Below, piece by piece: positions 49,101-62,418 of a stretch of DNA of 64,000 bases (position 1 is the stretch's first letter; each line of letters starts with the position of its first letter). The DNA comes from Moringa oleifera (lineage: Eukaryota; Streptophyta; Magnoliopsida; Brassicales; Moringaceae): positions 5,394,001 through 5,458,000 of the forward strand of contig JAJFZO010000087.1 in the NCBI GenBank assembly GCA_021397835.1. Direction: 5' to 3'. A program made the translations under genes and the position numbers. The notes under the pieces were generated by a model. The model searched no databases. It saw only the letters and a program-made list of their open reading frames with translations, and was not told the origin of the DNA.

Positions 49101-51340
49101 ATCAGTAATCAATAATTGAACTGCCTGTTTGCTTGCGTAATTCCCTACACGGCATGCAATTCAGTGCTTGATGCTTTCGGAATACTGTACAATGCCCTTT
49201 GTGTTCATATATGTCTCACTCAAATTTTCTATTTTTTCAGAAAATGTGTGAAAAGTAATTGGTTCCCATTTCTTTAGAAATTTTTTTTTAAAGTATATCG
49301 AATTAAATACATCAAATAATGAATTAGGAATAAAATAAATCATTTGCAATAGAATAAATTCACTATTTTACCAAAAATAAGAAATAATAAATCTTTTGAA
49401 ATTACGTTATTTCTAGACAATTGATGCATCATCACACATGATGAAATTATTAATTAATTTTATGTGGACCGACGAATGTGCTGACAAATGCATGCCCGTG
49501 ATATATACAAACATGCATGCATGTTGGTATTGGCTCCGAGTAATTGATGATAATATATTTATTATGGGGTAAGATAAAACTGGTAGCAAAAATCTCTAGG
49601 GTTAAACAAAGCAAAGATTTAGTTTTGTGGTAATAATCGAGGAATTCTGCAACTTGCTGCATGCAACAAGAATTTTGCCAGCATTTGTCCAATCATGTCT
49701 TATTGCATTTGTAATGCATATAATGTCGGCAATGTCTACCCCTTTCCCCTACAATGCAAACTGTTCCAACCTGTAAAATTAATTCCCATTAACTACTACC
49801 ATGCAAATTAAGCTCAATTTGATGCAATTTTTTTGAATTTAATGATTAATCATTGATACATGGACCGACATGTTTGCTCAAAACAAGTGAGAAACAGAGT
49901 CAGACTATATTAGGGGAAGAAATATTAAATGAGGAAAGAAGAGCAAGAAAACTTAAATTTGTCGAGATACCCATATGCAAATTTTTAATTCTACATATTA
50001 TTCATATACAATTCATCATTTTTTTATTTATTTCTTTTCGGTGACAATAACAGAATAAATAAAATAAAATAAAAAGACTCATGTCTACCAACCGGAATAA
50101 GCCAAAGTTCAATCACGGGAATTCCCCAAATAATTTTGATGCCTTCCTATGAAATACAACATGGTTAAAAAATATTGGTAGGTGGATGTAAGCAAACTTA
50201 ATGACCTTGCACCAAAGAAGAAAAAGGAATATACAACAAAATAATACTATTAATCAAGCATTTCATTTTGAATTTTCTATCACATGGAATCATGCATATT
50301 TTCTATACAATATGCTTTGTAGACCCTTTATTTCGGTGTTTTGACCCTAAATTATGCAATGTTTATTACATAATTCTGAAAAATCTTGGAACAACATGAA
50401 CAAATTAATAGTACCCATCCACTACTCAATGAAGGGAATTGAACATCATAAGAATATTCCGAGCCTTATTTATATAGAAAAGGGTAGTTGATGAAGTATA
50501 TATTTATAAAGAATAGGAATAGGGAGACCATGATGGGAAGCTAATGGAGCATGACCCACTTCATGCCAGCCTAGTCCTTAAGATATATACACTTATAATG
50601 TGCATTTAATTTCTCTAAAGTAATATATAAAATCACAGTGCATCAAATGATAATAATATTTGACCATAACGAATTTTTTTAAAAAATCTGATATCACGAG
50701 TTAATAATATTAATTTTGTATATATTAATTAAGACCGAAATGGTTACAGACAATGACCTTACTCTCATGGATGAGATTGTTTGGTCTTTAAAAATTTTGG
50801 TTAATAGAGCACGGGTGCCTGTGGTCCTCTCCCTGTGACTTTAGCGGAAAGTCATCTTAATATTATAATAAATATATATACACACATACGTGTTATAGGT
50901 AGGCTAGTTTATCACAAGACAATATCATCACGTGATTAAAATATTTCCACTATACACAGCTGCTAAAAGGTTGATGCAACCTTTTTATTTTTATTTTTTA
51001 ATTATTTGAGCTATGGTAAATATTGGAATATTTATTCGTTAAGTAATCTAAAAAAAATTATGAATTTATGATTAAATTGCATTATTTATTTATTTCATTT
51101 TTTCAATTATCACATGGCGTCCCACTTGTAAGAAACGGGGGGCAGTTAGACCAATTACTTTCCGACTTACCTTTACTAAAATCAGAAGTCACCATGAGCC
51201 CCCCCGTCCCAACTGCGGCGCGGTTGCTTCTTTCTTTCTCTCTTATAAGCAAAGAAGCCAAACTTTGAATATCTTCAATACGGTACCGTTTCAGCTCCGA
51301 GTACGGGATCCCCTCTTCTTTGACTTTTTGTGCGCGGGCA

Positions 51341-51348
51341 TGACGTCA
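51341..51348. promoter_or_regulatory. TGACGTCA palindrome (bZIP-type site)
   Basis: Perfect 8-bp palindrome with an ACGT core, known as a binding site of TGA/CREB-type bZIP factors. It lies about 820 bp upstream of the invertase TATA box in a GC-richer patch. Function is inferred only. Confidence 0.35.
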
Positions 51349-51424
51349 GACCGCAGCTTTAGCTTAGCCGCGCCAGCGCAAGCGTGCAGATGCATTTGCT
51401 GACAGGACCGATGGACAGACAGAT

Positions 51425-51442
51425 GCGTGCGTGCGTGCGTGC
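51425..51442. repeat. (GCGT)4 microsatellite
   Basis: Four-base repeat gcgt in a GC-rich patch upstream of the invertase gene. Confidence 0.85.
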
Positions 51443-52007
51443 TTCCCTCGTGATTAAACAAACTAAAACCAAACCAAGTTACAGACTGGTTGATTCTCTT
51501 AACGAGGGGCAATTTAGTAATTCTGTGAGAATCTTCTTGAGATTCTTCCAGAACTTTTGGGAGCCTCTCGTGTTTTTTTTTTGTTACCACAGTATATTCT
51601 CAAAGTATATGACTTGATATGCTAATTAAATTTTGGTTTGCACTTATTAAATGCCCCACTAAGGAGTGACCGATTGAGACCGGCTGTTGGGGTTGGAGTT
51701 TAGGTATCCAAACAGGGCAAAAGCCGAGTCATAATGGTTTCTATATAAATATAATTTTGAATTAATAATATGACTCAAAAATAAAACTTGAAAGTGACGC
51801 ACGCAAGTTGTGTAGGGAAACAGTGATTTAATTGGACACATAATTATGTAATAAGATGAAAATTAAATAAATTAATTTGGGCCACCGAACCTCGCCCATT
51901 ATAAATTTGGTCAAAGCCGGACAACCAGAAACCGATAAACAAAAGTTCGCCAGTGGAAAGTCCAATAGCCAAATCAGAATCGCAAAGTCATACGGTGTCG
52001 TTTTTCT

Positions 52008-52015
52008 CCACGTGG
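52008..52015. promoter_or_regulatory. G-box/ABRE-like CCACGTGG
   Basis: Perfect CCACGTGG palindrome about 155 bp upstream of the TATA box. ACGT-core boxes bind bZIP and bHLH factors in light, sugar and ABA responses. A CCAAT motif lies at 51962-51966. Regulation of the invertase by these is an inference from position. Confidence 0.45.
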
Positions 52016-52163
52016 ATTTCACATAATTCCCCCGTGCTCTCTCTACCGGCTGCTCCCGGTAATACTCCACTCTCTTGCAGTAGACAGATAGAGACGGTGC
52101 CCGTTGCATCGCTTTTGTCTTTGGTTTCCCCTTCTCTCTCTACAAAGTCTTCACTACTCCCAC

Positions 52164-52170
52164 TATAAAT
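52164..52170 (+). promoter_or_regulatory. TATA box of the invertase gene
   Basis: TATAAAT followed by a CT-rich leader (52195-52230) typical of plant 5' ends. Transcription probably starts at about 52195. Confidence 0.6.
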
Positions 52171-52321
52171 ACCAGCTCCTAAGTCGGGGTTCTTTTTTCC
52201 TCCTTTTCTCTCTCTGTCTCTCTGTGTTTCCTTATCTTTTACCGAGCATTTGCCTGCCTACATCGCCGGCGATTTATTTGCCGCCGGAGAAACTGTTTCT
52301 CCGCCATTTTTTCTTTACAAG

Positions 52322-53073
52322 GTAGGCTCTGTATGTCAGCTCTTCTTTTCTAGTCATTTGCTACTTTTTGATCTTATAACGGAACTCCAGATCTGGATAT
52401 TTTGCTTTAATTCCGTGTTTGAGATAACATATTTGAGTTTTCTGTGTCATTGATTTCTGTTGGTTACTACATATGTTTTTAGATATCAGACTTTTCTGTT
52501 AACATCTTTTTTTTTTTTTTTTGGATCTTGATCTGTTTTTTCTTTTTTTTTTTGTTTTTGTTTTTTCCTAATATTTGTTTCACTGTGATTTTTTTTTTTT
52601 TTTTTGCCGAGGTAAATTTCTTTGTAAATTTTAGCAAAATGTTGTTTCTCTGGGGAGCAAAATAGAAACTTTCAATATCTATGCCTATTATAGCCCTATT
52701 TTTTTAAAATCTTTTTAATTCGTTCATGGGTCAACATTGCTTACCAACGTATATCTGCCCAGGTTCCTCCTTATCCCCTTTACTGTCTTTTTTTGTTGAT
52801 ATGCTTCATGGTGAAAAATGCGGTTCTATCATTACTTGTTCACTGAAATGAAAAGGAAAAAAAAGAATGTCCTTTAAATGGATAAGAAGGGTTTTGTGTT
52901 GCTTCTTAATATCCTTCCATGTTTCAGTTTCCATATAAAGCTCTTTCAATTTCTCTTTCTGGTTTTTCCTCGCCCCAAAATTTTTGAGCCTTTAATATTG
53001 CTCGATCTTCGTAATCACTATTTGTTTCCTTGAATCCTAGATCCCTCCTCTTGACAAGAGTGTGCTTGTGCAG
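52322..53073 (+). other. predicted intron in the 5' leader of the invertase gene
   Basis: The donor ACAAG/GTAGGC is at 52321-52327 and the acceptor TTGTGCAG ends at 53073. The inside is T-rich with long poly(T) runs, as plant introns are. If correct, the leader joins 52321 to 53074, 16 bases before the ATG. Transcript data would be needed to prove it. Confidence 0.5.
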
Positions 53074-53089
53074 TGAAGAATTGAAGGGA

Positions 53090-56000
53090 ATGGAGGCGAC
53101 TAAAGAGTTTGGACTTAGAAATGTAAGCTCGCAATGCTCCCTCTCCGAAATGGATGATTATGATCTCTCCCGCCTCCTTGACAAGCCGAGGCTAAACATT
53201 GAGAGGAAGAGATCATTCGATGAGAGGTCTCTTAGTGAGCTCTCAATTGGTCTCACAAGAGCAGGCCATGACTCATATGATAGCACCTACTCTCCTGGTG
53301 GAAGGTCGGGCTTGAACACTCCAGCTTCATCTGCCAGAAACTCATTTGAGCCCCATCCAATGGTGGCTGAAGCCTGGGAAGCTCTGCGACGGTCTTTGGT
53401 ATTTTTTAGGGGCCAACCAGTTGGCACAATTGCTGCATATGACCATGCTTCTGAGGAGGTTTTAAACTATGATCAGGTAACAATTTTGATCAAACATCTT
53501 GAGTTTTGTTTTTAGAACTTTTTGTTGCGTGTGCTATCAACCATGATGAGGTGAATAATAGGGATCCCTTAGTGCTTTGAAGTGATAATAGGTTTTGATG
53601 TGCATGAAACTGGGAAGGATTTCCAAGTTGAGTTGCTTTGATCAGCTGGAAGCTCAAATAAGATGTGGAAAACTTATCAAAGATTTAGGATAGATGGTTT
53701 TGTAGGATCTGTAAAATTGGAAACTCCTATTCTTTTTTCTGAGAAGTTGGAAAAGTCAGGGAGTGTTTGTATTGACAGGCTATAGATTCAAATTAGATAA
53801 TGAAATCCCATAAATTTGGGAGATGATATTGGAATTTGCTTGAAGTTCTATTATTGAGTAATACTTCCACATCAATTGTTAAAACATTTATAATTTGGTT
53901 GATTATGATATTTGAAGTTCTAAACTTTGATCTGATAATTGTCCTCATTCAGGTTTTTGTACGGGATTTTGTACCCAGTGCACTGGCTTTCCTGATGAAT
54001 GGGGAGCCCGACATAGTTAAGAACTTCCTCTTGAAGACACTTCAGCTTCAAGGGTGGGAGAAAAGGATCGATCGGTTCAAGCTCGGGGAAGGTGCGATGC
54101 CAGCTAGTTTCAAAGTACTTCACGATCCTGTTCGGAAGACAGATACAATTATTGCAGACTTTGGTGAGAGTGCAATTGGAAGAGTTGCTCCAGTTGACTC
54201 TGGATTCTGGTGGATTATTCTGCTCCGTGCTTATACAAAGTCCACAGGGGACTTATCTCTAGCAGAGACACCAGAGTGTCAGAAAGGAATGAGGCTTATA
54301 TTGGCTCTATGCCTATCAGAGGGGTTTGATACATTCCCAACCCTGCTTTGTGCTGATGGCTGCTCTATGATAGATAGGAGAATGGTAAGCTGCCCTTTGT
54401 GATCTTGTTTCCTCTTTCTCTCTCGCTCTCTATCTATCTCGTCTCTCCTCTTTCTGGTTCATTTAATCTGTATAGCTAGTCCACCTATCTGCATTTTTAT
54501 ACTTAGGTGTGTGCATATGTGTTACATTTATGCATGCCTTACTGTGCACTTGTCCGCGCACACAAACTATAATATCCAGTCATGGATCTTCTCTTGATAG
54601 ATGAAGCTGTTTATTAATTGATCTATATGCTGCTTTACATGGAAGAAATTAGATTTGTTGTAGTATTATAAAGTATTACCATTTAGACTTTGGTTTATTG
54701 CTTAATTGTGAATCTGATGTGGTGCTGCAACTTTAATTTTGTATGTGCAATATCTAAAGTATTTGGTCAATTATTGGCTTATGCAATAGCTGCCTCCTTA
54801 GACTGAAGATTCTTTGTTTTGTTTAGTAGTACAGACAACAAATTCTATATTAATTGGTTTTAACTTGTCAGCGTTTGTCCTATATATGGAGTTTGATAAG
54901 TAATGTTTCTAGTGTGCTTTTGGCAAACAGTAGGATTTCTTATGTTATTGGCAGTTAAAATGCCAATCTAGCAAGCTTAGTTGTTTTGAAAAAATAAATA
55001 AATAAAGGTATTGATTATAAAACTCATCTTTCTTCATCTATTTGCATTTTTTCTGCTTTTGTGGTGTGTGACAGCAGATCAGTGCAATGTATTTAGTAGA
55101 TCTGGCACAAATTGAGAAATATGTGGGATTTCCCTTTTGGAATACCTAGTTCTGTATTCAAGAAACAGAACATGACAGACAATATAGCAAACATGAACAG
55201 TCTTGATTGCTATCAGATTTATTATATGTAAAAGAAAATTGGAAATAATATGGAAAGCACGGTGAAGATTGTTTTCTTGTAGGGACTCATATGACATCAC
55301 ATGGAAAATTCTGGGTCACTAATGGTGTTACAAATATGTTATGTTACAGCCATGCTGCCATGTCTGTCAGCCAAAAAATATCCAGTTGTGTAGTTGATAT
55401 CAATATAAATTCTGTATGTGTTCAATTGATGAGCTGAACACCAGTTCTCTCACCTAGATTCTGAGCCACTATTATTTACACTAAGTCCAATTAATAGGAT
55501 AATGAAGATAATATTAAATGGAATCAACTTTATGTCATATCCATTTATTGAGATTTCATGTCAGTAGAATCTAAGATGAGCCAAATCTCACATAAAGGGG
55601 ATATGAAATAAGATAAGGACTTATATGGTAGTTGGTATAGTCCTCTTAGGCTTAAGCTTTTGGTTTGATATTCTCAACAGTGTATGCAAGCTCCTTGTTA
55701 CAAGCTTTGCCCTTGCATATCTGAATGTTTATAGCCTGCATCAGGCCTTATGCTGGCAGACAGCTTGGTATTGATAAATGTTGCCATCATGCCAGCAACA
55801 AGTTATTGCCCAAGGAATCAGCTTAACGGGGTCACTTAAATATCTTAAAATTTGGTAAAAAGAATTATCAGTCAGTTGATGAGCCACATAGCCCAACTGT
55901 CTTTGGACCATTTTAAAGATACACCTCACGTTTTCTGTTTGACATGATCTGTTACCGTTGTGAAGGATCAGTTGGACAATTACACCAAACTATGTGCTTT

Positions 56001-58528
56001 TACAATCATTTAAAATAATTATAGCAGTGAGCATTGCAACTGCATCGTGCATCCTACTCTTTTTTCTTTTGTAATGGAGTGCAGTTGCCATTTTGAGCTT
56101 TCTTGGGTATAAGCTTTTATTTTATTTTATTTTTATTTCTGAGGGGCCTCATGCAGGAAAGTAACTTTGGTGTTGCTTTAATTACCTCGATTAGAAACTG
56201 TTGGTGTCAAAACCCTCACTTTTCCTTTACCCTAATTTTCAAATGCCACCAAGATCTCACTATATAAAAACGAGTAAAGCAGATATCCGTGTAGCTATAG
56301 CAGTGAGGGGAACCTTTTCCTGTTGGATGATCCTCATATAGTTGGAAAAGATCTTGCTTTCCCTTCCTGTTTCTGTTGTCATATTTGAATTCCTAAAGTT
56401 GGATTTTATCCTTTGCATCAAAATGGTGTTCTGAAGAAATGTTAAATTTGCTTTGTACTTCTGAGTAACTTGGATCTACATTCGAAATGTTGTCTAATGC
56501 ATCTATATCTACACAAAACATGTCATGAACATTGGAGTAGGTCATTTGGGCTTTTAATATGACCAGCACTTGCTGCAATTTGAGTGTTTCATTAGGAGAA
56601 ATACCCTTACATCCTCTGGTATTAGAGATCTAGCTCTAGTCAAACAAAGTGAAATGTGTAATGTAACTGGAGAGATTTACAAATCATGGACAAATGAATC
56701 TTGTACTTTTGCTTAATTAATTGCTCCTTGAATTTGACGTCGAATCCAACATAATGAATGCTGTTTACCTAACTCTTGGATGCAATGCAGAGAGTCTTCT
56801 TCACAGACCTTACATCTTCCATGTCACCTTTTAGTTCACAATATTCGTGATTTTTTCTTGCATTTTTGTCATTTTCTGTAGTGTCTTTGTAGGATCCTTC
56901 CTGCTGGGGGATAACCTAAAAGCGAAATTCAAAGCTAGTTCTGCCTTTAATTTAACTTTTCATTGGCAATTACATTTTTGCCAATGCCAATGGCATAGTA
57001 TTTTTTTCGCTTGTGGAACCTGCACGTTCTTATGATTGATCTTGCTTATCTGATGTTTGGTAAACAGAATTCGTCTTTCTTGTTTATCTGATCAAGAGTT
57101 TATACCTCAGTATTTGTTTGTACATTTACTCTGTACAATTACCTTTTCTGGCCCTTATCACCTATACAGCTTGCTTGTTTATGCTTTTCTTTCAAGTTAC
57201 ATTTATTTTCTGGTCCTTTTATCAGCTTTCATTTTGAAAATTTTGGTTCTATTCTTAACTTATATTTGTTGCAGTCGTGTTCTGTCTACTTCCTGCTGTG
57301 TTCTGATGACACTATTTGCAGATCTCAAACCCATTTTCAAGTCTCTTGTTTGCTTTTGATTGCACAAACTTAGTTTGCATGGCATCTTTTATCTTAAAAA
57401 TTGGGATTCCAGAAATCATTATCTTTTATCCTTTTATTGGCTGACAGGGAATTTATGGTTATCCTATTGAAATTCAAGCACTTTTCTTTATGGCGTTGAG
57501 ATGTTCTTTGTCGATGCTAAAACCTGATGCAGAAGGAAAAGAGTTTATTGAGAGAATTGTGAAACGTCTGCACGCTTTGAGTTATCACATGCGAAGTTAC
57601 TTCTGGCTTGACTTTCAACAACTAAATGACATATACCGATATAAAACTGAGGAGTACTCTCACACTGCCGTAAATAAGTTTAATGTTATTCCTGATTCAA
57701 TCCCTGAATGGGTATTTGATTTTATGCCCACTCGTGGTGGCTACTTCATAGGTAACGTGAGTCCTGCAAGGATGGATTTCCGATGGTTTGCTTTAGGTAA
57801 CTGTATTGCAATTCTGTCTTCTCTGGCTACCCCAGAACAATCTATGGCTATTATGGATCTTATTGAATCTCGTTGGGAGGAGCTGGTTGGGGAAATGCCT
57901 TTAAAGATATGTTATCCTGCAATAGAAGGTCATGAATGGCAAATTGTAACTGGTTGTGATCCCAAGAATACAAGATGGAGTTATCATAATGGAGGATCTT
58001 GGCCAGGTTTGTTCTTTATTTCTTCGGCAATGTTTTCATTTAGTAATTTCAGTATTATGCGAACATCATTTAATCACTATACTATCTCTTTCATAGTTTC
58101 TTCATGGGCGAGTTGCCCAATAACATTGACTTGTGAGTGATTTTGTCTTTGCTCTTTGAATTCTCTTGGAAGTCTGTAAACCTCCCTTTTTAATGCTCTA
58201 TTTTGTTCTCTTCCCCCTTATGTTGGATGCAGTGCTTTTGTGGTTGCTGACTGCTGCTTGCATCAAAACGGGGCGGCCTCAAATTGCTAGACGTGCAATT
58301 GATCTTGCTGAGACTCGTTTGCTGAAAGATAGTTGGCCAGAATATTATGATGGGAAGCTGGGGAGATATATAGGTAAACAGGCAAGAAAATACCAAACAT
58401 GGTCAATTGCTGGATACTTGGTGGCAAAGATGATGCTAGAGGATCCTTCACACTTAGGGATGATTTCTTTGGAGGAGGACAAACAGATGAAGCCAGTGAT
58501 TAAGAGATCATCTTCATGGACTTGCTGA
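53090..58528 (+). CDS. alkaline/neutral invertase, GH100, cytosolic type (CINV1-like)
   Basis: Hydrolyses sucrose to glucose and fructose near neutral pH in the cytosol. Predicted exons are 53090-53476, 53953-54384, 57448-58006 and 58233-58528. All junctions are GT-AG, phases match, and the total is 1674 bp (557 residues), close to the usual 550 or so of this clade. The N-terminus [14 protein letters not shown] has no transit peptide. Family motifs in order: [17 protein letters not shown] across the first junction, [20 protein letters not shown] (family Asp in VDSGFWW), [58 protein letters not shown] (family Glu region), [20 protein letters not shown], and KRSSSWTC at the end. In Arabidopsis CINV1 a serine in this C-terminal region is reported to be a phosphorylation-dependent 14-3-3 site. 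The ATG at 53090 is preferred over the in-frame one at 53030, because the leader acceptor at 53073 would remove the latter. Confidence 0.95.
54385..57447 (+). other. 3.06-kb intron of the invertase gene
   Basis: Bounded by ATG/GTAAGC and CTGACAG/GGA. It has no nested gene and no recognisable transposon protein. The short frames inside (for example 55079-55300, 57057-57359) lack motifs. It is much longer than the other coding-region introns of this gene (476 and 226 bp), so an old insertion is possible. Confidence 0.75.
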
Positions 58529-58698
58529 AGATCCCAAGCAAGCAGGAGATAAAATAGCAGAAAGAATAGGTAACACACGGAGGCAAGAGAAAATATTGGT
58601 GTTTGATTATAACAATATTTTTTGTCATGTTGTAGGGGCGATTCAAAGTTTGGTTGTGTACAATAGCATCTGCTGCCAACACTAGCTTCTTGCTCTCA

Positions 58699-58704
58699 AA
58701 TAAA
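58699..58704 (+). terminator. poly(A) signal of the invertase gene
   Basis: AATAAA about 170 bp after the stop codon, followed by T-rich sequence. Confidence 0.5.
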
Positions 58705-58709
58705 AGACA

Positions 58710-61399
58710 CCTTTTGTTGATTGTGTTCAAAGTCTTGAATACGGTGCCAATTTGCTTTTGATGGCCGAGATAGTCCAGCAAAAATTTGTGTTATATGTGA
58801 AGAACTTCCATTGGAAGAGAACCAGTAAGATTTTATAATGATATATGGACTTTTGCATTCAGATGAGCACTATTTTTGAGCTCTTATGTGTTTTTCAGTT
58901 TGTGCATATTGCAAATTTTATTGATTTTATGACAATCATGCTCATAATGACCCATAACAAGAACACTCAGAAGCCTCTTTCTTTAGGACTATCAACAAAC
59001 ACTTTCTCTTCAAATTAGAGATTTCTGAACTTTGAAATAAAAAATTTGAATTGATGAATTCATTCATTGAAACTCAGAGGGATCTTCCCATCCTTAGCAT
59101 TGCACTGTTGGTCGTGAATTAGATAAGATCTGAATCCTAAAGTTCATGAATTTCAAGCAATGTCAAATCTATCAATAATAAGATATTTGTATGCTTAGCT
59201 TTTTCGAACTACTTGCACTCTTTATTGTGCTGAAATTAGTGCCATTGTATTTCTTTTAATTAAGAAAATATTTTGCAAAATAAGATACTTGTGATATTTT
59301 TAAATAATAAATTTTGGGTTTTATACTATATAAAACATGTCTAGCTTCAAGAGTAATAAAAATAAATAAATAAATAACCATTACTCTTAGCGAAGATGTC
59401 GGCCTTAAATCTTTCATTCATTTTCCTTGGGTATGAAATGTCTCCAAATATAGAAAGACTAATCTTGATCAATTAGATTAAAATGAAGTTTTCATGTTAT
59501 GTGTAAATGATTTATTTAACTGGATTATGTCATTATTGAGCTTAATTATCTGCCATTTCTTTATTTGGGTTTTTTTGACCTATATTAATAGTTATACATT
59601 ATAGTCTGATTTAAGTAAAACACCAAATTTGACAAGTTATATTGGTTTTAATGCAGACTCAAATTATTAAATTTTAAAAAATTAAAGATAAATGTAAAAA
59701 AAATTTGGTTTGAATTTCAATTTAAATTTTGTCATTTCAATTTTCTCAATTATACATTTATAATTTCGATTTAAATTTTTATTCAAATGATTATAAAAAA
59801 TTAATAATATTTTTACTATTAAAATACTTTGAAAATAATTTAAATAAATTTTACATTTTATTTCAAATTTATTTTTTAAATTTAAACAATTTTTAGTCAA
59901 TAAATTATATATTTTTATTTTTATAAAACTCAAAAATTATGGATTCGCATTTGGTATAATACTTATTGGAAAATCACTACTCTATCATTCTCCAAAGTTT
60001 ATATAAGTATCCATTTGGTTGTATATTGAAAACATATTTTATCTTATCTTGTATGATAGTATAATACTTTATGGAGAAAATGAAGGGAATGGTAACAAAA
60101 TAACGGGTTGAGAAATTTTGATAAATTGTAATTCAAAATAACTTGTATGGTAGTACCTAATATTTATTTTAAAAATCAACTTTATACTTCAACTTTGCAA
60201 CAAAACCCCACTTTTTCTTTTTTATAAATAATAAAATTCAACTTTTTTTTTACAATTAGAAATATCATTATTATTTTTTGGACTGTAATTTTCACTTATT
60301 TTTTATTATGATTTATAAAATGTTTAAATAGTTCATCACTGTATTAAAAAAAATTATACAACATAATTTAGTCGGAAGGTACTTCTAAATATGTGTAGTT
60401 TACAACAATGACAAAGTTAAAATTTATTTTATCAAGATGAGTTCAATTTTTATTAGAGCAGGCTAAAACAAGGTTAAAAGTTATTTCAACAATAAAAAAT
60501 AAATTTTAAAAATAAAAAATAAAATTATAGTTTGATAATAAATCGAAATAGTTCTCGTATATAAGTTCAACACAATTTCAATCGTTTCATAAAAGTGTGG
60601 ATTTATTTTAATATACCTTTGTCTTATAAAGAAAATGATTTTAATTTTTAATTAATTTTAATTTAAAATATTTAAACCGTTTTTATAGTTTTAATCGTAA
60701 ATAATAATTCTAGAACTGAACTACTCTCTATGTTTAATAACTGAGCCCATTTTATTGGCTTACAATGCAGAGCGTGACATTATGACCTTATTTGAAGCCG
60801 TGCATGTGACATCCCCACTTTGGCCATTTATTTGTAATTTATGCACAAATATAAAAGTGGAATGATCCATTGGCATATCCAAAGAGTAATTGGATTTCTT
60901 GACTTCGTAAATTATTAATTGTATGTCCAACTAAATTGTAATTATAATTGGGAGAGAAAAGTGGGCCAAGGTGCGGTTGACTGGGCTGGCCTGTGCTGCC
61001 TCCTGCACTCAGATATAATTAAATGTTTTAGGTTTGAAAATTAATTAGCAAAAAAAAAAAAAAAAAAAGGAAAAGAAAAGAAAGAGAGTGGGGCTGCTGC
61101 TGTTGGGATGAGCTGTCTTAGTCCATGGATGCCCCTCATAGCTGTCTACCCTCTGCCTTCCATCTACACCATAATTGCCATCTTCTCTTTCATATCTAAC
61201 CATTGTGCTTCCACATTTATTCATCACTATTTTCTATTCAAATAAAATTATATTGAATTTTTTTCTTTATTAATTTAATAAAAATTATAATTTATTTCAA
61301 ATTAAAAATTAGTATAATTCAAATTAGTAAAAAAAATATTTTACACAAATTTATACAGGAGAACTCTTACAGGTTGAAATTCAATCTTCTACCTCCATG

Positions 61400-61400
<1 letters not shown>
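58710..61400. other. AT-rich spacer between the invertase and TCP genes
   Basis: No gene seen. It is strongly AT-rich at 59640-59940 and 60230-60720, and has a poly(A) run at about 61050-61068. Small frames have no family support. Confidence 0.6.
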
Positions 61401-61402
<2 letters not shown>

Positions 61403-61439
<37 letters not shown>

Positions 61440-61440
61440 G
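61403..61440. repeat. (GA)n microsatellite
   Basis: GA run with one G insertion, about 1 kb upstream of the TCP start. GA/CT runs are common in plant promoters, where BBR/BPC proteins can bind them. Confidence 0.9.
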
Positions 61441-61628
61441 TGGTTGTGAGGATTCTTGCAGAAATTATACATCCATTTGAGCAGGAGGAGAGACAGAAAG
61501 TGTAAAGTTAATAGTAAGCAGAAAAAAGTGGTGAAAGGGGCATAGGGGAGCCTGGGGTGAATTCCATGGCATTAGTATGCAAAGCCTGTTTTCTTTGTCT
61601 TCTGCTCTTCTTCTTTCCACATTAACCT

Positions 61629-61630
<2 letters not shown>

Positions 61631-61661
<31 letters not shown>
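61631..61661. repeat. (GA)n microsatellite
   Basis: Uninterrupted GA run of about 15 units in the TCP upstream region. Confidence 0.9.
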
Positions 61662-61664
<3 letters not shown>

Positions 61665-62117
61665 AAGTTGCAGAATGACAGCTGGGTCTGCGTCTGCGGA
61701 TTAGGAAGAAGAAGAATGGGGTGTTGGGTTTTGATTAGCGTCATCATTATCGTCATTATCAACAAACAACCCTTCAATCAATCAATCAGTGGATTGGTAA
61801 AATCCACCAAAACGAAACAGACACTTGTCTTATTATAATCTCCTTGCTTTCACTTTCACTTTCACTCTCTCCTCTTAGGTTACCCTAAAAGTCTCCATGC
61901 ACAGCTTTCACCGATTCAAGATCCATTTTCTCTCTTTTTTTTTTTGTTTATTTAATTGGATTTTATAAAGTGGAGTGGCAAAAGGGTTACCAAAATCTGG
62001 ACATAGCCAATCCTGATCAGCATTTTTGGCAGAGCCCCACACGAGTGTGGTTCTGTACTCACTACTGCTCCAATTTACAGGCCCCTCCTTCCCTCCATCT
62101 GTTACTGATTCGTTTTT

Positions 62118-62121
<4 letters not shown>

Positions 62122-62148
<27 letters not shown>
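62122..62148. repeat. (CT)n microsatellite in the TCP leader or promoter
   Basis: CT run about 270 bp before the TCP start. It probably lies in the 5' untranslated region, but the transcription start is not visible. Confidence 0.85.
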
Positions 62149-62368
62149 TGCTTTCTCCCTCCCAAAGGACAGCAGTCAGTCAACCACAAGCGAGAAAAGA
62201 AGATCCCCACGCACTAACAGCGGTGCAATTAGGATCACACCCATTGAACCCAACAAAAAACTCACAACCCCACCTCTCTTTGTTTCATTTTCTGTCTCTC
62301 TCTCGGGAAAATCTCTGAAGAACACGCGATTAGAAGAAGAGAGGGGGAAAGTGGAGGTGGAAACGGAC

Positions 62369-62410
62369 ATGGGTTTTAATTGGAGAAGGTCCCAGTTGCG
62401 AGGAAACTAG
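62369..62410 (+). other. small upstream open reading frame of the TCP gene
   Basis: ATG at 62369 opens a 13-codon frame ([13 protein letters not shown]) that stops at 62408-62410, eight bases before the first in-frame TCP ATG at 62419. If the leader includes it, ribosomes would meet it just before the main start and could be reduced there. Confidence 0.5.
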
Positions 62411-62418
62411 TTGTTTAT

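Larger units (their letters stand above)
45860..52160. other. AT-rich intergenic DNA, then the promoter region of the invertase gene
   Basis: No supported gene. It has a (CT)n run at 46124-46152, long poly(T) near 46985-47002 and very AT-rich blocks. Base composition rises from about 51280. There a (CGTG)n run (51425-51442), a palindromic TGACGTCA (51341-51348) and a G-box (52009-52014) mark the upstream control region of the invertase gene. Short frames are not supported by motifs. Confidence 0.55.

Noticed and set aside
61970..62410. 146-codon frame before the TCP gene
   Set aside because: It runs through a CT microsatellite in the leader and shows no family motif. Only its last 13 codons are worth noting, as a small upstream frame.
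62380..62418. TCP protein extended to 62380
   Set aside because: That position is TTG, not ATG. The first in-frame ATG is at 62419.
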